The notes below the pieces were generated by a model, which was not told where the DNA came from, ran no database searches, and was given only the letters and a program-made list of their open reading frames with translations. DNA of 64,000 bases, taken from positions 3,474,964 to 3,538,963 of the forward strand of contig NW_006494943.1 of NCBI RefSeq assembly GCF_000471905.2, given 5' to 3'. Positions 33,020-45,909 of the stretch are shown here, piece after piece. The DNA comes from Amborella trichopoda. Lineage: Eukaryota; Streptophyta; Magnoliopsida; Amborellales; Amborellaceae. The translations under genes were made by a program, and so were the position numbers. Positions within the stretch are counted from its first letter, which is position 1, and every line of letters begins with the position of its first letter.

Positions 33020-36000
33020 ATGAAGATGGTTGGCTCGTGCTGGAAACCTGCAGTTGTAGAGAGATTTGTGCGCAATTCTAATGTGGATGGAGCCTCAGGT
33101 AGATTGGAGGGGCTCTTATGGTACAAAGATTTGGGCCAACATGTTAATGGGGAGTTCTCCATGGCAGTTGTTCAGGCCAATAGCTTATTAGAAGACCAGA
33201 GCCAGGTTGAATCAGGGCCTCTGAGCCTGTCAGAATTAGGTCCTCATGGGACTTTTGTGGGAGTTTATGATGGACATGGAGGACCTGAGACTTCCCGGTT
33301 CATCAACGATAACCTCTTCCAAAATCTCAAGAGTACGTGTACCCCCTCCCCGCCCCCTGCACACACACACACACACTTTCACTGCCAATTGTTTGGTTTA
33401 CTTGTTTCGATGAATTTATGGCAAAACTTTTCTTTCTTTCTTTTTATTGTGTGTGTGTGTGTGGGTGTGGGTGTGGGTGTGGGTGTGGTTGTGGGTGTGT
33501 GTTTGTCTCCACAACTTAACTGCAAATTGTTTGGTCTTTGGTTTTTAGGTGTTTTTGCATTTTGTTGGAAACTGTGTGGTTGTGGAAACTATTAATGTGC
33601 TTACCTTCTCTGGATTTCATTCACCTTTGTGGAATTATTCTGTTTAGACTTCTGTGAGGCTGATATGGAATACATTTGCAGAGTGGAAAGGGGTCTTAAA
33701 ATTTCCATTTTTTTGAAAAAGAAAAGTGATATCAGCACTGTAGCTCAACTGCTAGCTCCTTGGTTTTTATTAAAGAGATACCAGGGTTAAACGCTCTCCC
33801 AATTGTTAATCTTCTTGCTCACCAAATGATTACAATAATATGAGAGGACCACCGATTTCTCCACTTCCTTGATCATATTACAATGTACTGTGTTAATCTG
33901 GAAGCTACCTAGTGAGACATTGAGCTCTGGAGCCTCTTATCTGTGATTTCTTAACTAAACTGAGTTACTTTTCTTTCCGTCAGTTTCTATGCTCTTCATT
34001 ATTTTAAGGTAGAAATATTGGATTTATGTGTTGAGGACATCTGGAGATTTAGCAACGTTTTTTTCTTTATGAGTAGGACTCATACCTGAACCTGAAAGGC
34101 CCTTTCTTTGTGACAGAATTTACATCAGAGCAGCAGGCCATGTCAACCAATGTTATACACAAAGCATTCTTGGCCACAGAAGAGGCATTTCTCTCTCTAG
34201 TTAAAAAACAGTGGCTCACTAAGCCTCAACTTGCAGCAGTTGGATCCTGCTGTTTAGTTGGTATCGTTTGTGGTGGCACTCTGTACATCGCGAATCTTGG
34301 GGATTCGCGTGCTGTTCTTGCAAGATCGATAAAAGCTACAAGAGAAGTAGCTGCTATCCAATTGTCTTCAGAGCACAATGCTAGTATTGAATCTGTGAGA
34401 CAAGAATTGCGTTCCCTGCACCCAGATGACTCACGAATTGTGGTTTTAAAGCACAAGGTCTGGCGGGTGAAGGGCCTAATACAGGTATCTCTCTTCCTTC
34501 TATACATGTATGCGTCAATTTAATTTTCTTTAGATTTCTTGATTCTGACCTCTTGAATTTTTTAAGAAAAATTTAAGAATCCTATTTTGGAAATCGTCAT
34601 GCCTGGACTCTAACCCTTATTTTATCTACTTGTCCTTAAGATTAACTTCATAATTTTGCAGGTATAGTTAATTTGTTTAGGAATTCTAAGTTTGTTATTG
34701 TATGTCATGGACGCATTTGCAGTGGAAAGTATGCCAAAACCATTACCATGGTTGAGTAATTTCAGGATTTCTTGGTGCTGGGCTGCTTTCTTGATTTAGA
34801 ATGCTATCATTGTTGTTGATAAACTAGGAAAGAGCTCAAATTATAAAGATCATCTCATTCATGGCAGCAAGTGAGTTTATATAGAAAGCGGAAAAAAAAT
34901 GAAATTTACGAGAAAAACTGGAAATATTTGCGGTGTTACGGGATGCTTCATATTTTCCCCAAATTTATGCGGAGGTCCTACTTGTCACATTTTTTTTTCT
35001 AATAAAATGTTCCGATGTTGAAAGCATTACATAGATTTTTGTTTTATTTTTTATTTTTTTGAACTGTATGGCTGTCCGACAGTGTGGAGGTCACTTTGGA
35101 GTTGTTCCGATGTCTCAAACATCATACTGCCCTAAAGTTCTACCATTAGATGTCCCAAACATCAGACATCCCCATTGTAGGCCTCTTCCCCTATTTTAGG
35201 TCAGTCCTATGTTTCGAACATCAAAGAGGAACATTGTTATTGTTTGTTAAAGTAGTCAGTCCAATGTTTCGGACCAGCATTTTCCTTGGGTTTACATACA
35301 GTCTGATGTTTCAAACGTTTTTTGTACAAGGGGGGTTTATGTGCATGGCCATGGATGGATGGATGGATGGATGAGAGTGGCAAGCATGCGCACATCATAC
35401 ATGATGATGTCACCCAATGCTTACCCTTGTTCTTTTACTTGGGTTCCTCCCACTCTCTCTTTCTCAATCCATGAGACGGACTCTCTCAAAAAAGTAGGAA
35501 AAGCTGGTGTGATGTTGGAACATCTTACCAACTACTTCAACAAAAAAACAGGCCATCCGATGTTTCTAACATCAGATAACAACTAAACATAATAATTTTA
35601 ACAATGTTCGGATCCAATGTTTCAAACATCAGTCACCTTTATTTTGATGTAGTGTTCACCCTGATAGAATGTTTGTCAATATGAATCATAACCTGGCTAT
35701 TGTGTTCCTTTCCATATTGTCCTGGCATGATGTTGTATTTATTATTCAAATTCCCATGGTTTGCAATTAGTTTTAACTGATTCTTTGGGAGCAGAGCTCG
35801 TCACCTGCATTCAGCGTATGCACCAACTTAGGAAATGCAGTTCCTTTTGGAATTATTCATCTTAGAAATCATCCATACCTGGGTGAACGATCCATTGTCA
35901 AGTTCTCAACATAGATTGCCCCAGCTAATTTTGGTTGGCATATGAATCCAATATTTGGATTGGAATTCATGAAATAGTGATGGAAAACTTATCTTAGAAC

Positions 36001-38055
36001 CATGTTTATTATGATGAGTGAAAGTGTATTCGTTTAGAAATTTTCAAGTAATTAATGAGCGAACATGCTGATAGGATGCAATTAATATCCAGTAACTAAG
36101 TATTTCCTGAATTAATCGTGCTCTTGCTCAATCTCCTTAGTTAATTAGGTCCCTTCAATGCTTCTCTCTATGACAAAATCAATAATCATTGTCACATGAC
36201 AAAACAGAAGAAAAAGAAAAAGAAATAAAAATACCTATTGTTTTTTAAGCATTGCATTTCCACATGCACTTTTCATCCTTCCATTATCCTTTATTCTTTC
36301 CTCTCTCAGAACCTTTTCCTGCCTGCCTTTTATATGAAATATTAAATAATATCATGGATAACAATGAGTTTCTTGCATGTTAATTTAATGTTCAATTAAC
36401 TTTTTGTGTTTTATGATGATGTTTTCACCTGATCACAATTCATTCTTCCGTTTTGATTTCCTTGAAAAATGGTTTGTATCCAAAGCACATATATTCATGG
36501 CCATTTTGGAAACTGGTGCAATGTTTGCTATGTTTATGCATAGCAGTCAACAGGCAAACGCTTTTCTCCTAAAATCCCCTTTGTCAACCCCTTTGTCACC
36601 TTCAAAATTGCTACCAAACTGTGAGTTAGATAAAAATGTTATATTCCCAACTTCGTGTGATGCATTTTGACGGCATGAGTGATGTTTCAACAGACTTGCG
36701 TGACAATCTGCAAAGCCTTGAGTTTGTGCAATTGAGTTTTCAGTGCCCTGCCCCAAAAATTTACTGTTTTACCATGGGGTGTGTCAATTTATGTAGTTCA
36801 ATAAATCTTGCTACCGCTTCCTTTGCTGATATAAAGCTATATTCCTGCACATGCAAGCAATTAATTTGGACAAACGGAGGAGTTATTGATCAGTGAAATT
36901 TGACTGAATTTTTTTGGACTTAGACAACACGAAAATATGGTTGTTGTCATCACAAATATGTAATGTGTGTTTTAATAAAAAGACAATTGATTTCTGCTTT
37001 TGGTGAGCATGGTTAACTTCTTTAGTGACCTTCCTTATTTGGATGGCAAAATGTGGATAGAAACATATGCATTCAAGGCATATCGCTCCTTATGTCATTC
37101 ATTACAAAATTGTTTCTTAATCACTCTTATAATGCAGGTCTCCAGATCCATAGGGGATGTGTATCTTAAAAAAGCCGAATTCAATCGAGAACCTCTGTAT
37201 CCAAAGTTCCGACTATCAGAACCGATTCGAAGACCCATACTTAGCGCAGAGCCTTCAATAACAACACATACAATTAGCGCACTTGATCAGTTTGTTATAT
37301 TTGCATCAGATGGACTATGGGAGCACCTTAGCAATCAGGAAGCGGTTGACATAGTCCACAACCATTCGCGAAGTGTAATGTCTCTCTCCCTTGTCACTGT
37401 TTCTTTTTTTTATAAGAAAATATGTTATATTCTAAGACACCGTACTCCATAAGGGTCCTCAGTGGAGGAATAGTAGTTCTATTATGTCTGAGTCTTGTCT
37501 AATTGCTGTCGGGCAGCCTCCATGTCGCTTATGTTTTTAGTCTATTTTCTCTTTCCATCGATTTAAATTACGCTCACAAAGGAAAACTGAACATCCGTAC
37601 CATCTGATCAAACCCTCTTTCTTGCATGGATATTTCCATGCCAAGTTTCAGACAAAAAAAAAAAAGAGAGATCTCCATGCCAGTTGACTAGTGGCATTCA
37701 AACATTATTAGTATGTGTTACTCAAAATAATTGTCATCAACTTGTCGACTTATCAAAGAAAATAATTGGTATTGTGACCCTAATCTCACTATTTATTTTT
37801 GTGCAGGGAAGTGCAAGAAGACTTGTCAAAGCTGCACTCAGAGAAGCAGCTAAGAAGAGAGAGATGAGGTATTCAGACCTCAAGAAGATTGATCGTGGGG
37901 TACGCAGGCATTTCCATGACGATATCACAGTTGTAGTTTTGTTTCTGGACCCCTATCTTGTTAGCCAAAGCTCCATTAGGGGTCCAAAGTCCTCTTTAAG
38001 AGGTGGTGGTGGGGTCTCCATACCAACCGATTCCCTCTCCTCTGATGCTACATAG
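33020..38055 (+). CDS. Protein phosphatase 2C, clade D type (388 aa)
   Basis: Mg/Mn-dependent Ser/Thr phosphatase. Clade D members (Arabidopsis PP2C.D group) act at the plasma membrane, for example dephosphorylating H+-ATPases in auxin-acid growth; for this protein that is inference. Four exons with consistent phase: 33020-33332, 34117-34484, 37138-37374, 37807-38055, total 1167 nt. The N-terminal part has [31 protein letters not shown] (Asp59 candidate metal ligand) and [12 protein letters not shown] with Asp84 and Gly85. Then come [17 protein letters not shown] (about 166-171), [13 protein letters not shown] and [22 protein letters not shown] follows directly across intron 2. The end has [10 protein letters not shown] with Asp285 and [10 protein letters not shown] with Asp344-Asp345, so all core motifs are present. 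Length fits the clade (about 385-400). ATG 33020 is the first in-frame ATG; 33026 (MVGSCWKP, a common clade start) is equally plausible. No frame damage seen. Confidence 0.94.
35095..35640 (+). repeat. Cluster of near-palindromic GATGTTTCAAACATC motifs in PP2C intron 2
   Basis: Within about 530 bp the word (G/A)ATGT(T/C)(T/C)C.AACATCA recurs at about 35109, 35149, 35210, 35264, 35305, 35559 and 35617. Full copies are close to self-complementary (GATGTTT-GAAACATC type). Spacing is irregular. A (GGAT)n run (35344-35370) lies between groups. The origin is unknown. Confidence 0.75.
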
Positions 38056-38560
38056 TATTGGAAGTTTTTTGATATCATTATTCGCCATGTATCAAAGAAA
38101 TTATTATTAGTATGTACACTACTAACATGGTTCTTCTTTCCATCAGAAAGTTGAGCGGGTTGAAGAATAAGAGTTGCTCAGCTTTCTGCCATGGAAATTT
38201 CGTTTTTGTAAATTGTATGCAATGCAGCCCATTTTGCCTCCAAAAAACTTGGGTCAATTGCAGCTCCATTCTAATGGCCTCAGGAGTGATAGCAACAATG
38301 TGTATGCTGCTCTTTCATTCAAAGATCCTTGCTTTAAGGGTTCTCTTTTGCCAATCATGGATGTGTTTGCCTTTCTTTGAGATTTGGTTGTTCAGGATTT
38401 CCCAATCATGGATATGTTCGACTTTTTTGGGGATTTGGTTGTTCAGGATTTCCCAATTGACTTTAGGAACCTTAGATTTCCTATTTGACTTTGGGCCAAT
38501 TTTCACCGCTCAATTTTCATTTGGACCAAGTTCACAGTTTTCCCGCTGCTACCGCCGCCT
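38056..38560 (+). other. PP2C 3' UTR and flank with 52-bp duplication
   Basis: AT-rich sequence after the TAG stop. 38356-38458 contains two tandem copies of a unit with ATTTGGTTGTTCAGGATTTC, responsible for a spurious ORF. No clear polyadenylation site assigned. Confidence 0.5.
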
Positions 38561-38565
38561 CATCC

Positions 38566-39296
38566 CAATGTTAAAAAATCGAACCGGCCTTGGGAACCGG
38601 CCAAGAGCTAGGTCCGAGTGACTAGTAAATCAGCCCGTTAAATCGGCCTAACTGCACAAGTAGTCCAAATAAGTGTTAAAAAAATGAAAAAAAATTTTAA
38701 AAAATATGAAAAATATATTTTAAGTATGATTAAATAAAAAATTTATCTATAAAAAGACCATTCATCTTTTGTACATGACGGTCACAATCATTTCTACTTG
38801 TTAGATATCAAATTGAATAGCTTGAAGTGAGATACAAAATCCAAGAGTTGTTTTTTGAAACTTTGTGTCTATTCAAAGTTTTGTAACCATCCATTTTAAA
38901 ATTTAAGATATAAGAATGATTGTGATATCTTTTATACAAAAGATAAAAAGTCTCGTAAACAATCATATTTGAATGAAATTGAAAAAATAGTGAAAAAAAT
39001 AAATTTTAAAAAAATCAATGTGCCTAGAGATATTTCTGAAATTTCTTAAAAAAGATGAAAAAATGTAAAAATAAATATTCATAATCAAAAATACTTTTTT
39101 TTCAATATTTTTCAAAATAATAAAAAATATTCAAAAACACGTTACAAACAAATCCTTTATTTTTTGAGGTTTTATATCTTTTATATATATATTTTTAAAT
39201 ACCCTGCCAGAGCACCGAAAGTGGCCTAAACTAGTTGGGCTGGTGTTGGTTCCGATTTGACTGGCCGGTTTCGAATTAGACCTGTCAAGTTTGCGA
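38566..39296. mobile_element. TIR element with CAATGTT ends, non-autonomous
   Basis: Starts CAATGTTAAAAAATCG with GC-rich AACCGGCC just inside, and ends GCGAACATTG with GGCCGGTTTCG inside, giving imperfect inverted ends about 25-30 bp long. The interior is AT-rich without an ORF and contains a family B-like unit (about 38745-38975). A clean target duplication was not found. The termini resemble those of the element at 48924-50356. Confidence 0.5.
38745..38975. mobile_element. MITE family B, diverged nested copy
   Basis: The left arm AAAGACCATTCATCTTTTGT with ACGGTCACAATCATTTC pairs with a right arm whose reverse is CGAGACTTTTTATCTTTTGT then ATCACAATCATTC. The central block TGAAACTTTGTGTCTATTCA is also typical. 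Ends are approximate; no target duplication is clear. Confidence 0.6.
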
Positions 39297-40470
39297 ACAT
39301 TGCTACCACCACTAAATCAAAACCCACTCCACCACCACCACCATAGCACTACAACCACCATGCAGCCACCACTACCGCAACCCCTGCTTTGCCACCAACA
39401 CTAGCAATTCTGCAACCCTAGCCACCTACTCTTTGCTGGCACACAGGCAATACCATCCACTCCACCGCCAAGCTGCCTCCGCCACTACCATTACCATTAC
39501 ACTGCCACCCCCATCATCACTAAGAACAATAAGAAATCGCAATTCAGATCAAAACATTTACATCCCTTGAAACAGCAAACAGTAATTCACAACATTGCAA
39601 TTCCTTCGATCACAAATAAAGACTGAAAGATATCCCTCGAGTAACTGCATATCCAAAAAGACAGCTGCTTTCTTCAAATGAACAGACATTTCGGGTTGTT
39701 TAATTCATTTACTTGCTTAATTATTGAATTATGCGCACCATTTTTCCTTTTAGGTAGGTTAGTTGCAATTTAGACTGGTGTGCTGTGTTTCCACGCTCCA
39801 ACCACCAATCTAACCATCAGTCGCTGCCTCAAATTCATTAACACCATATGCAGAAAAGTACCAATGGAGGTTGAAATCCAACATGATTTGTTTTTCTTGT
39901 CATTTTCAACCGTGAAAAAGAATGAACACGAGTCATGAACACACGAACTGTGGGTGGTTCATGTTTTTGTACTCCTCATACCCTTAATAATACAGTTTAA
40001 CATTTTTTTTTAAAAAAAAGAATGAACACAAACAATGAAGCAAAACAAAATACTAGCTCAAATAGCAACAAGGTAATAGTGTCACATTTGAAAACAGTAA
40101 ATAAAGGAAGTCACAATAAGTCAAATCAACATATGTTTTCTCGAGAAGCAGCTTACTGTTTTTTAAGCACAGTGCATAAACAAATGTTTCTCCTTGACAA
40201 GCAATGACACTCGAGCATTTCAGACTAATGTCATTTGGAAGTACACATGGAATCACATCAAATAAACAATGTACAGATTATCCAAGTTATGCACATTGCA
40301 CTCGACCGTTCCTATCTATGGCTGAGCTAATAATACAAATTGAGTGTCGGAGTGAAGAGGTAACCTTACGTACAGTGACAAGAAATTGGCCCCTCCAATG
40401 CAAAATAAACCTCAATGGAATGTGTGTGTGAGAGAGAGAAAGAGAGAGAGAGAGAGTGGAATGTGTGTGT

Positions 40471-40508
<38 letters not shown>

Positions 40509-40713
40509 CTCTAGCATATTCCAAGTCTAAATGGCCTAACTAAAATTACTGGCCAGTTCCATCCGAGAGAGAGAGAGAGAGACTCTACGCATACTTACCT
40601 AACGTACTAAAGTCGACCTAAACTAAAATTACTGGCCTAGTTCCACTAACCAAAACAAGCATCTCTGCTCACTTCCCACTCGCTCTTACTAACNNNNNNN
40701 NNNNNNNNNNNNN

Positions 40714-40747
<34 letters not shown>

Positions 40748-41735
40748 CTATATATATATATATATATATATTATTATTTTATTTTTTTATTAATTTATTT
40801 TTTTATTTATTTATTTTTTTTATTATTATTATTTTTTTTAATCAAGGAATTCCTTTCTTTGAACTAGAGCAGAAATGTTGAAAGCAAATAGAAACCTCTC
40901 AGCCCTGGCCTTCCTTTTCTCCTCTTCTGATTTTCCCACTGCATCTGGACCCTGTGTGGCTGACTGACTGCCAAACCTGCCAAAGGAGCCAAGACAATTA
41001 AAAAAACATTGCCTAAATGGACAGCAATATACAACCGAATAGCATCCCTTGCCATGAGAGAAAGAGAGGGAGGGAGGGAGGCTGCACCAGTTATGGTTTC
41101 AAGTTCAAATAAAACAGAAATGAACAGAAAAGGCAAATGCAATTTACTAATGAGTGACAACACATATGCCACTCAAAGCATCCAAATTGATACAGGGCAT
41201 AGCTAAAAAATAAACTGAATGTACGTCTTTTTACTCAAATTATCCGTTAGATATTATATTGCAAAGCAATCATCAATTAAATAACCCTTATACCCTTAAA
41301 TGTTTCAACAGTATTTCCTGAATGATAAAGTCAATCACAGAATCTGTTGGGTAATCAATGATATTTCCTACTCTAACCATCAAGGTGCACAACACCCATA
41401 AGTGTATCCTGACAATGGTGACTGATAGTAGTCCTGAAAGCCCTCGACTACTGGATTACAACTGCATAAATAATCAACATGATAACCTGCACTAATGTTC
41501 ATGAGGTAAAAGACACCTAGAAGTAGGAAATCACAAATAGCAACACTAAGCTCAGTCTGTTTGTGAAACAAGCGGTCCATGAAATTGGTAGAAATCGTAG
41601 AACTTAAGCTTACATTGCCATGTACTTCCTAGTCGGAAATGGAGAAGCAAACATAGCTGGCCATCAGCAAGAAATACAACTTCAGTAGATGGTTTAAACA
41701 ACATTTTAAGTAGAGGAGATAAAGGATACTTCACA
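39297..41735. other. Intergenic, low-complexity tracts and small gap
   Basis: 39300-39520 is rich in CCA/CCACCA triplets. 40424-40510 and 40566-40584 are (GA)n tracts. 40694-40713 is a 20-N gap followed by (TA)n and T-rich sequence to about 40850. The remainder, including 40860-41735, shows no convincing gene. Confidence 0.45.
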
Positions 41736-42690
41736 ACCTTATACATTATTTCTCTTGCTACAACTATGTCTACTTATTAAAGCATAATAATGAAGCTTTG
41801 GAAAGATTTAAGGCTTATAAAGCTGAAGTCGAAATCATAGGATAATCAATATTTTAAGAATAGAGGGACGGAGATTATTCATCACATGAGTTTTCTGGTT
41901 TCTATGAAAAATCATTGATTATAAATCAAACTACCACCCCTTGTACCCCACAGTAAGAGATAGAACTTTAGTAGAGAAGGTGGATACCAACATCATTTGA
42001 TTGACCTTTATCTCTAAGTTGAAGCTTTACTTTATACATGTCTTATTGTTAATAGATCTCTTATAAAAAAGCAGACAACTCCATATAAACTTTGGCTTGG
42101 TAGAAAAACTAAGGATTTCTCAAAGAATGGGGTTGTTCAGCATGTATTAAGATTCCAAACATTAGAAAAACTAAACTAGGACCTCAAAGTTCTAAATATA
42201 TGCTCATAGGGATATGCACAAAATGAAAAAGAATTAGTTCTAATGCCAGTATAGAATCTAGATGATCCCATAAATGAAAACAAGACTTCAACAAATCATA
42301 TGAACCACAAAACATAACCAACCTACCTATGAATGACAATGATGTTGCTTATGATGAACCCATAAATGAAGATGACATGGATGCAGAACTGAGCAAAAGC
42401 ATGCCAAAATATATTGGGAGGATCTTCATGATTCTTATTATGGAGGGTGACCCTACCACATTACGTGAAACATTAGCAGCACATGACCTTGTATAATTGG
42501 AGAGAGGCCATAAATAAAGAAATGGATTCTGTTTTTCCTAATAAGATTTGGAAATTTAGTTGAGTTATCCCCAAGTTCTAAACCAATTGGATATAAGTGG
42601 AGTTTATGAGAAAACTAAATGCCAATGGGTCCATGAATAGGTATAAGCCTATAAACCATGCTTCAAAATAGCACCAAAGTACCACCAGCT
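41736..42690 (+). mobile_element. Degenerate copia fragment (integrase to RT)
   Basis: Short peptides across frames keep copia order. About 41755-41835 reads YVYLLKHNNEALERFKAYKAE, close to the copia integrase core. About 41945 has PTVRDRTLVEKV (the NGV.ERRNRTL region). About 42065-42150 reads TTPYKLWLGRKTKDFS. About 42505 reads REAINKEMDSVFPNKIW (start of RT). Many stops; no LTRs recognised; the catalytic RT box is not reached. Confidence 0.6.
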
Positions 42691-42868
42691 AATGATTGTC
42701 AGCTAAGTGGACAATAATCACCCCATTTCATTTGATAGGACACCTTCCCCTTTTCCTGGACCAAAGTTACCCTGCAGTCAAGAACAAGAGAGTGACCTAC
42801 AAACTCGCATGTGCCACATGTTTGGCCTGAAGGTGCCTCTGTGCCGATGAAAGTAGGTAATAGTTTTT

Positions 42869-43099
42869 GAAAATGTATACAATGAGACAATTTACTTCTG
42901 ATATAAGCTCACAATCATCATCAACCGTTAGATTTTAAATCTGGTGGTTGATTACATGCCATTGTTTGGGCACAAAGTCCAAAATAAAATTTGTTAAATA
43001 TTGTGACACACTTTCATCTATTGAATTTCACATCCAATGGCCAAAAGTGATTGTGACCTCCTTGTACTAAAAATAAATGGTCTCATAGTATATAATCCC
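42869..43099. mobile_element. MITE family B (231 bp), 8/9 target duplication
   Basis: Arms: left GAAAATGTATACAATGAGAC, right reversed GGGATTATATACTATGAGAC. Flanked by ATAGTTTTT (42860-42868) and ATAGTTTCT (43100-43108). Same length as the copies at 14817 and 27130. Confidence 0.85.
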
Positions 43100-43329
43100 A
43101 TAGTTTCTTAATTAGATGGTAAAAATTAGCCAGCAGTCGCCCATTTCCATTCAACTGGATGTTTTTCTCTTTTGCTAGGCAAAGATAAAGAGAGCAAGAA
43201 CCCAAACTAGTACATGCTAAGGCTCCTTGAGCTAATATGAATGTGCAAAGTGCATCTCAGGCACCTTTGCTTGCTCGCACTCATACATGTGTGTGTGCAC
43301 ATGGGTCACCTGCTTTCCAGGCATCTAGG

Positions 43330-45390
43330 AGAACATTCTCTATCTTCTATTCGAAAACAAAAGAAAAATATGGCATTGTATCCTCTGACCAGTCGAGGGT
43401 CCTCTTTCTTGCTAACAGATGGGGCTGCTCTGTCGAGCAACTGCATCCGCTTACCTCGGGCTTCCACTCTGACTCGGCATGCCTCATCTATCCCAAAGGA
43501 GCCATATTCTAGATAAGTTTGATAGGAGGTTCGCAAGATGGAAAGGCAGATTTTTATCAAAGACAGGGAGACTTACCATGATTAAAGCTACTCTGGCTAT
43601 TACCCCAATGTTTCAGATGTCTCGTTTTCTCATCCCAGCCTTGGTGGCTAATAGGTTGGAGCGCACTCTCAGGAACATTTTCTGGGCCGGGGAGCATGGT
43701 CATAAGTTTCATCTTATCTTGTGGGACATATTGTGCCCGCCAAAATCCCAAGGGGGTTTGGGAATCAGAGGCCTCAGAAATCACAATAAGGTCCTCTTGG
43801 GCAAATGGTGGTGGATCATGACCCAGCCGGGCCAGCTCTGAGCGGAGGTAATAAGATACAAATATTGCTTAGGGAGCAGCCATTAAATCTCAGAGAGCAA
43901 AACCAGATCTCTGGTTTCTTGAGTTTCGTCCTTTGCACCCACGAAATGTTTCTAAGCCGCATTGGATTTCACCCTAGAGAGGGGTAAAGGGTCAAATTAC
44001 ACCTGGATAGGTCATTCCCCCCTCAAAGATCAGTTTCCCAATCTTTATCTTCTAGCCCAGGATGGCCAGCCCTCAGTGGGCGACAACTTGTGCCCTCAGA
44101 ACTTGGAAGCCTCAGTTTAGGAGATCTATCTTTGACCACGGGCCTGGAAACCTTACTTCTTTGGCAGAATGCCTACATTCCGTCTTCTTACCTTCCTCTA
44201 GGGAGGATAGAATTATTTGGACCCCCACAGCCTCGGGTTTATTCTCGGTGGCTTCCCTCTTCAGCACCATCACTGCCCTCTCCACCCCCCTGGGCCCACT
44301 TCTTGTCATTGCTTCCAAGGCCTGAAATATTTTTATTCCACCAAGAGAGTACAGGTTCTGCTGGATCACGTTGCACGAGATATTATTGACCGTGGATCAA
44401 CTTCAAAGAAGAGATGTGCAACTCCGAAACAGATGTAACCTCTGCTTGATGGAAGAGGAGTCCAATTCTCACCTTTTACTCCACTGCGCCTTCTCTAGAG
44501 CAGTTTGGAGGTCCACCTAGTGCTTGTTCAACTGAGTTTGGGTAACGCCTTCCAGCATTCCTCATTTGTTTCAAGTCTTTCTCTCTACCCCTTGGCCTAA
44601 GGCAGGAAGGCTGCTTTGGAAAGATGCGCTCTCAGCCACCATTTGGGTGTTGTGAATTGAAAGAAATCATAGAATCTTTCGGGGGGGCGAAGTCCACGGT
44701 CAAACAGCTGGCAGAGAAAATCAGGAACCTAGTGGCTTTCTGGGCATCCAATCATGCTCTATTCAAGTTTTCTCCCTCCAGGACTTCCTTAGCAATTGGT
44801 CCAACTTACTAATTCGAGCAAACCATAGAATCTCGAGGGCCTCGTGGTGGAGACCACCCGAAGAGGGGTCTCCCTCAGGTATTGGGGGATTGTTTTGCTC
44901 TAGTGATGGTAGTACCTTGCTGACATTTTCGCGACCTACCAGTATTGAGGACTCCACTATTGCTGAGGCTCTAGCCCTTTTGGAGGGCCTTCACAAGTTA
45001 GACCACACCTGGAGTCACGACATCATGGTGGAAGATAATGCCAAGAACATTATCTGTTGGGCATCCACCCACTTGTCATGGCCTTGGCGTCTCGACAACA
45101 TATTTGATGAGATTATTCATTTAACAAGCAACCACATGATCTCCTGGCGTCATGCCTTCAGAGAAGTAACTTCTGATGCTGATAGATTGGCAAAAGAAGG
45201 AGCCTCACTAAATTCTTGCTCTTAGGCTTCAGAGCCGTTGTGCTGCCTTCTATTCCCATTCTAGCAGCAGGTTGTCTTTTTTGGACTCTCTTGGGCTCGT
45301 ATTGTGTGACCATTTCGGTCACCACCTTTTGTAAACTCTACTATTATATAATGCAATTATAGTGAAAAGAAACGCAAGAAAAGGGAAAAG
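43330..45390 (+). mobile_element. 5'-truncated L1-type LINE (ORF2 3' half)
   Basis: Starts inside ORF2. 43510-43840 reads DKFDRRFARWKGRFLSKTGR, LTMIKATLAITPMFQMS, then PPKSQGGLGIRGLRNHNKVL, the segment following the RT in plant L1s. 44130-44290 has LAECLHSVFLPSSREDRIIW. 44420-44490 has NLCLMEEESNSHLLLHCAFS (zf-RVT). 44890-45225 is the RNase H domain ending VTSDADRLAKEGASLNS. Several frameshifts and stops. An A-rich stretch (45360-45395) may be the remnant tail. No reverse transcriptase catalytic core remains. Confidence 0.85.
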
Positions 45391-45909
45391 AGGTCATATA
45401 TACTCACATCTCTTCTAAAACACCAATGTGGGACTCGGTGCACAAGTAGGAAAGAAATGATGGCACATCATCACTGCTTAAAGGCACATTTTCAATATAG
45501 TATCTGCCCCCACAACAAAGATTAAACTCTAAGTACATAATGGTTATCAGCAAATTCACTCGTTCTTCGTACAAGAATGGCAAAACACATCGAGATCACC
45601 GACTTAACTTACTCAAGTTCAAGAGAGAACAAAATTAATATAGAACAAGACAGTAAAAATGGGTATCTGAATGAGAGTTTACTTGTGCCTTATACAGACT
45701 TCTAATGAGTTCACCCAACTGAGTGACTATTGAGTATTAATTGATGGTTGTATAGTGCAATTAGATGGAAGTTGCCGAGATTATTATTATGAACTGAATT
45801 CTAAACTCTATGCAATCAAACTTTTTGAAAATGTTAACTAAACTCTATGCAACCAAATTTAAGCCCCACATGTTTCAATTGTAACTACTTTAAAGAGTTA
45901 TAGGATGCA

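Noticed and set aside
33333..33595. Continuation of PP2C exon 1 past 33332
   Set aside because: The frame runs into (CA)n and (GT)n low-complexity sequence, while GT at 33333 and the acceptor at 34116 restore the family protein FTSEQQAM.
39300..39520. Proline/threonine-rich coding region from CCA repeats
   Set aside because: No long open frame; frames are interrupted and composition is simple-sequence.
40287..40517. Minus-strand ORF of 76 codons
   Set aside because: Dominated by Ser-Leu repeats from a GA tract.
43237..43516. Overlapping 91-codon ORFs
   Set aside because: They are shadow frames of the LINE; the part after about 43400 fits the LINE segment, and the rest resembles nothing.
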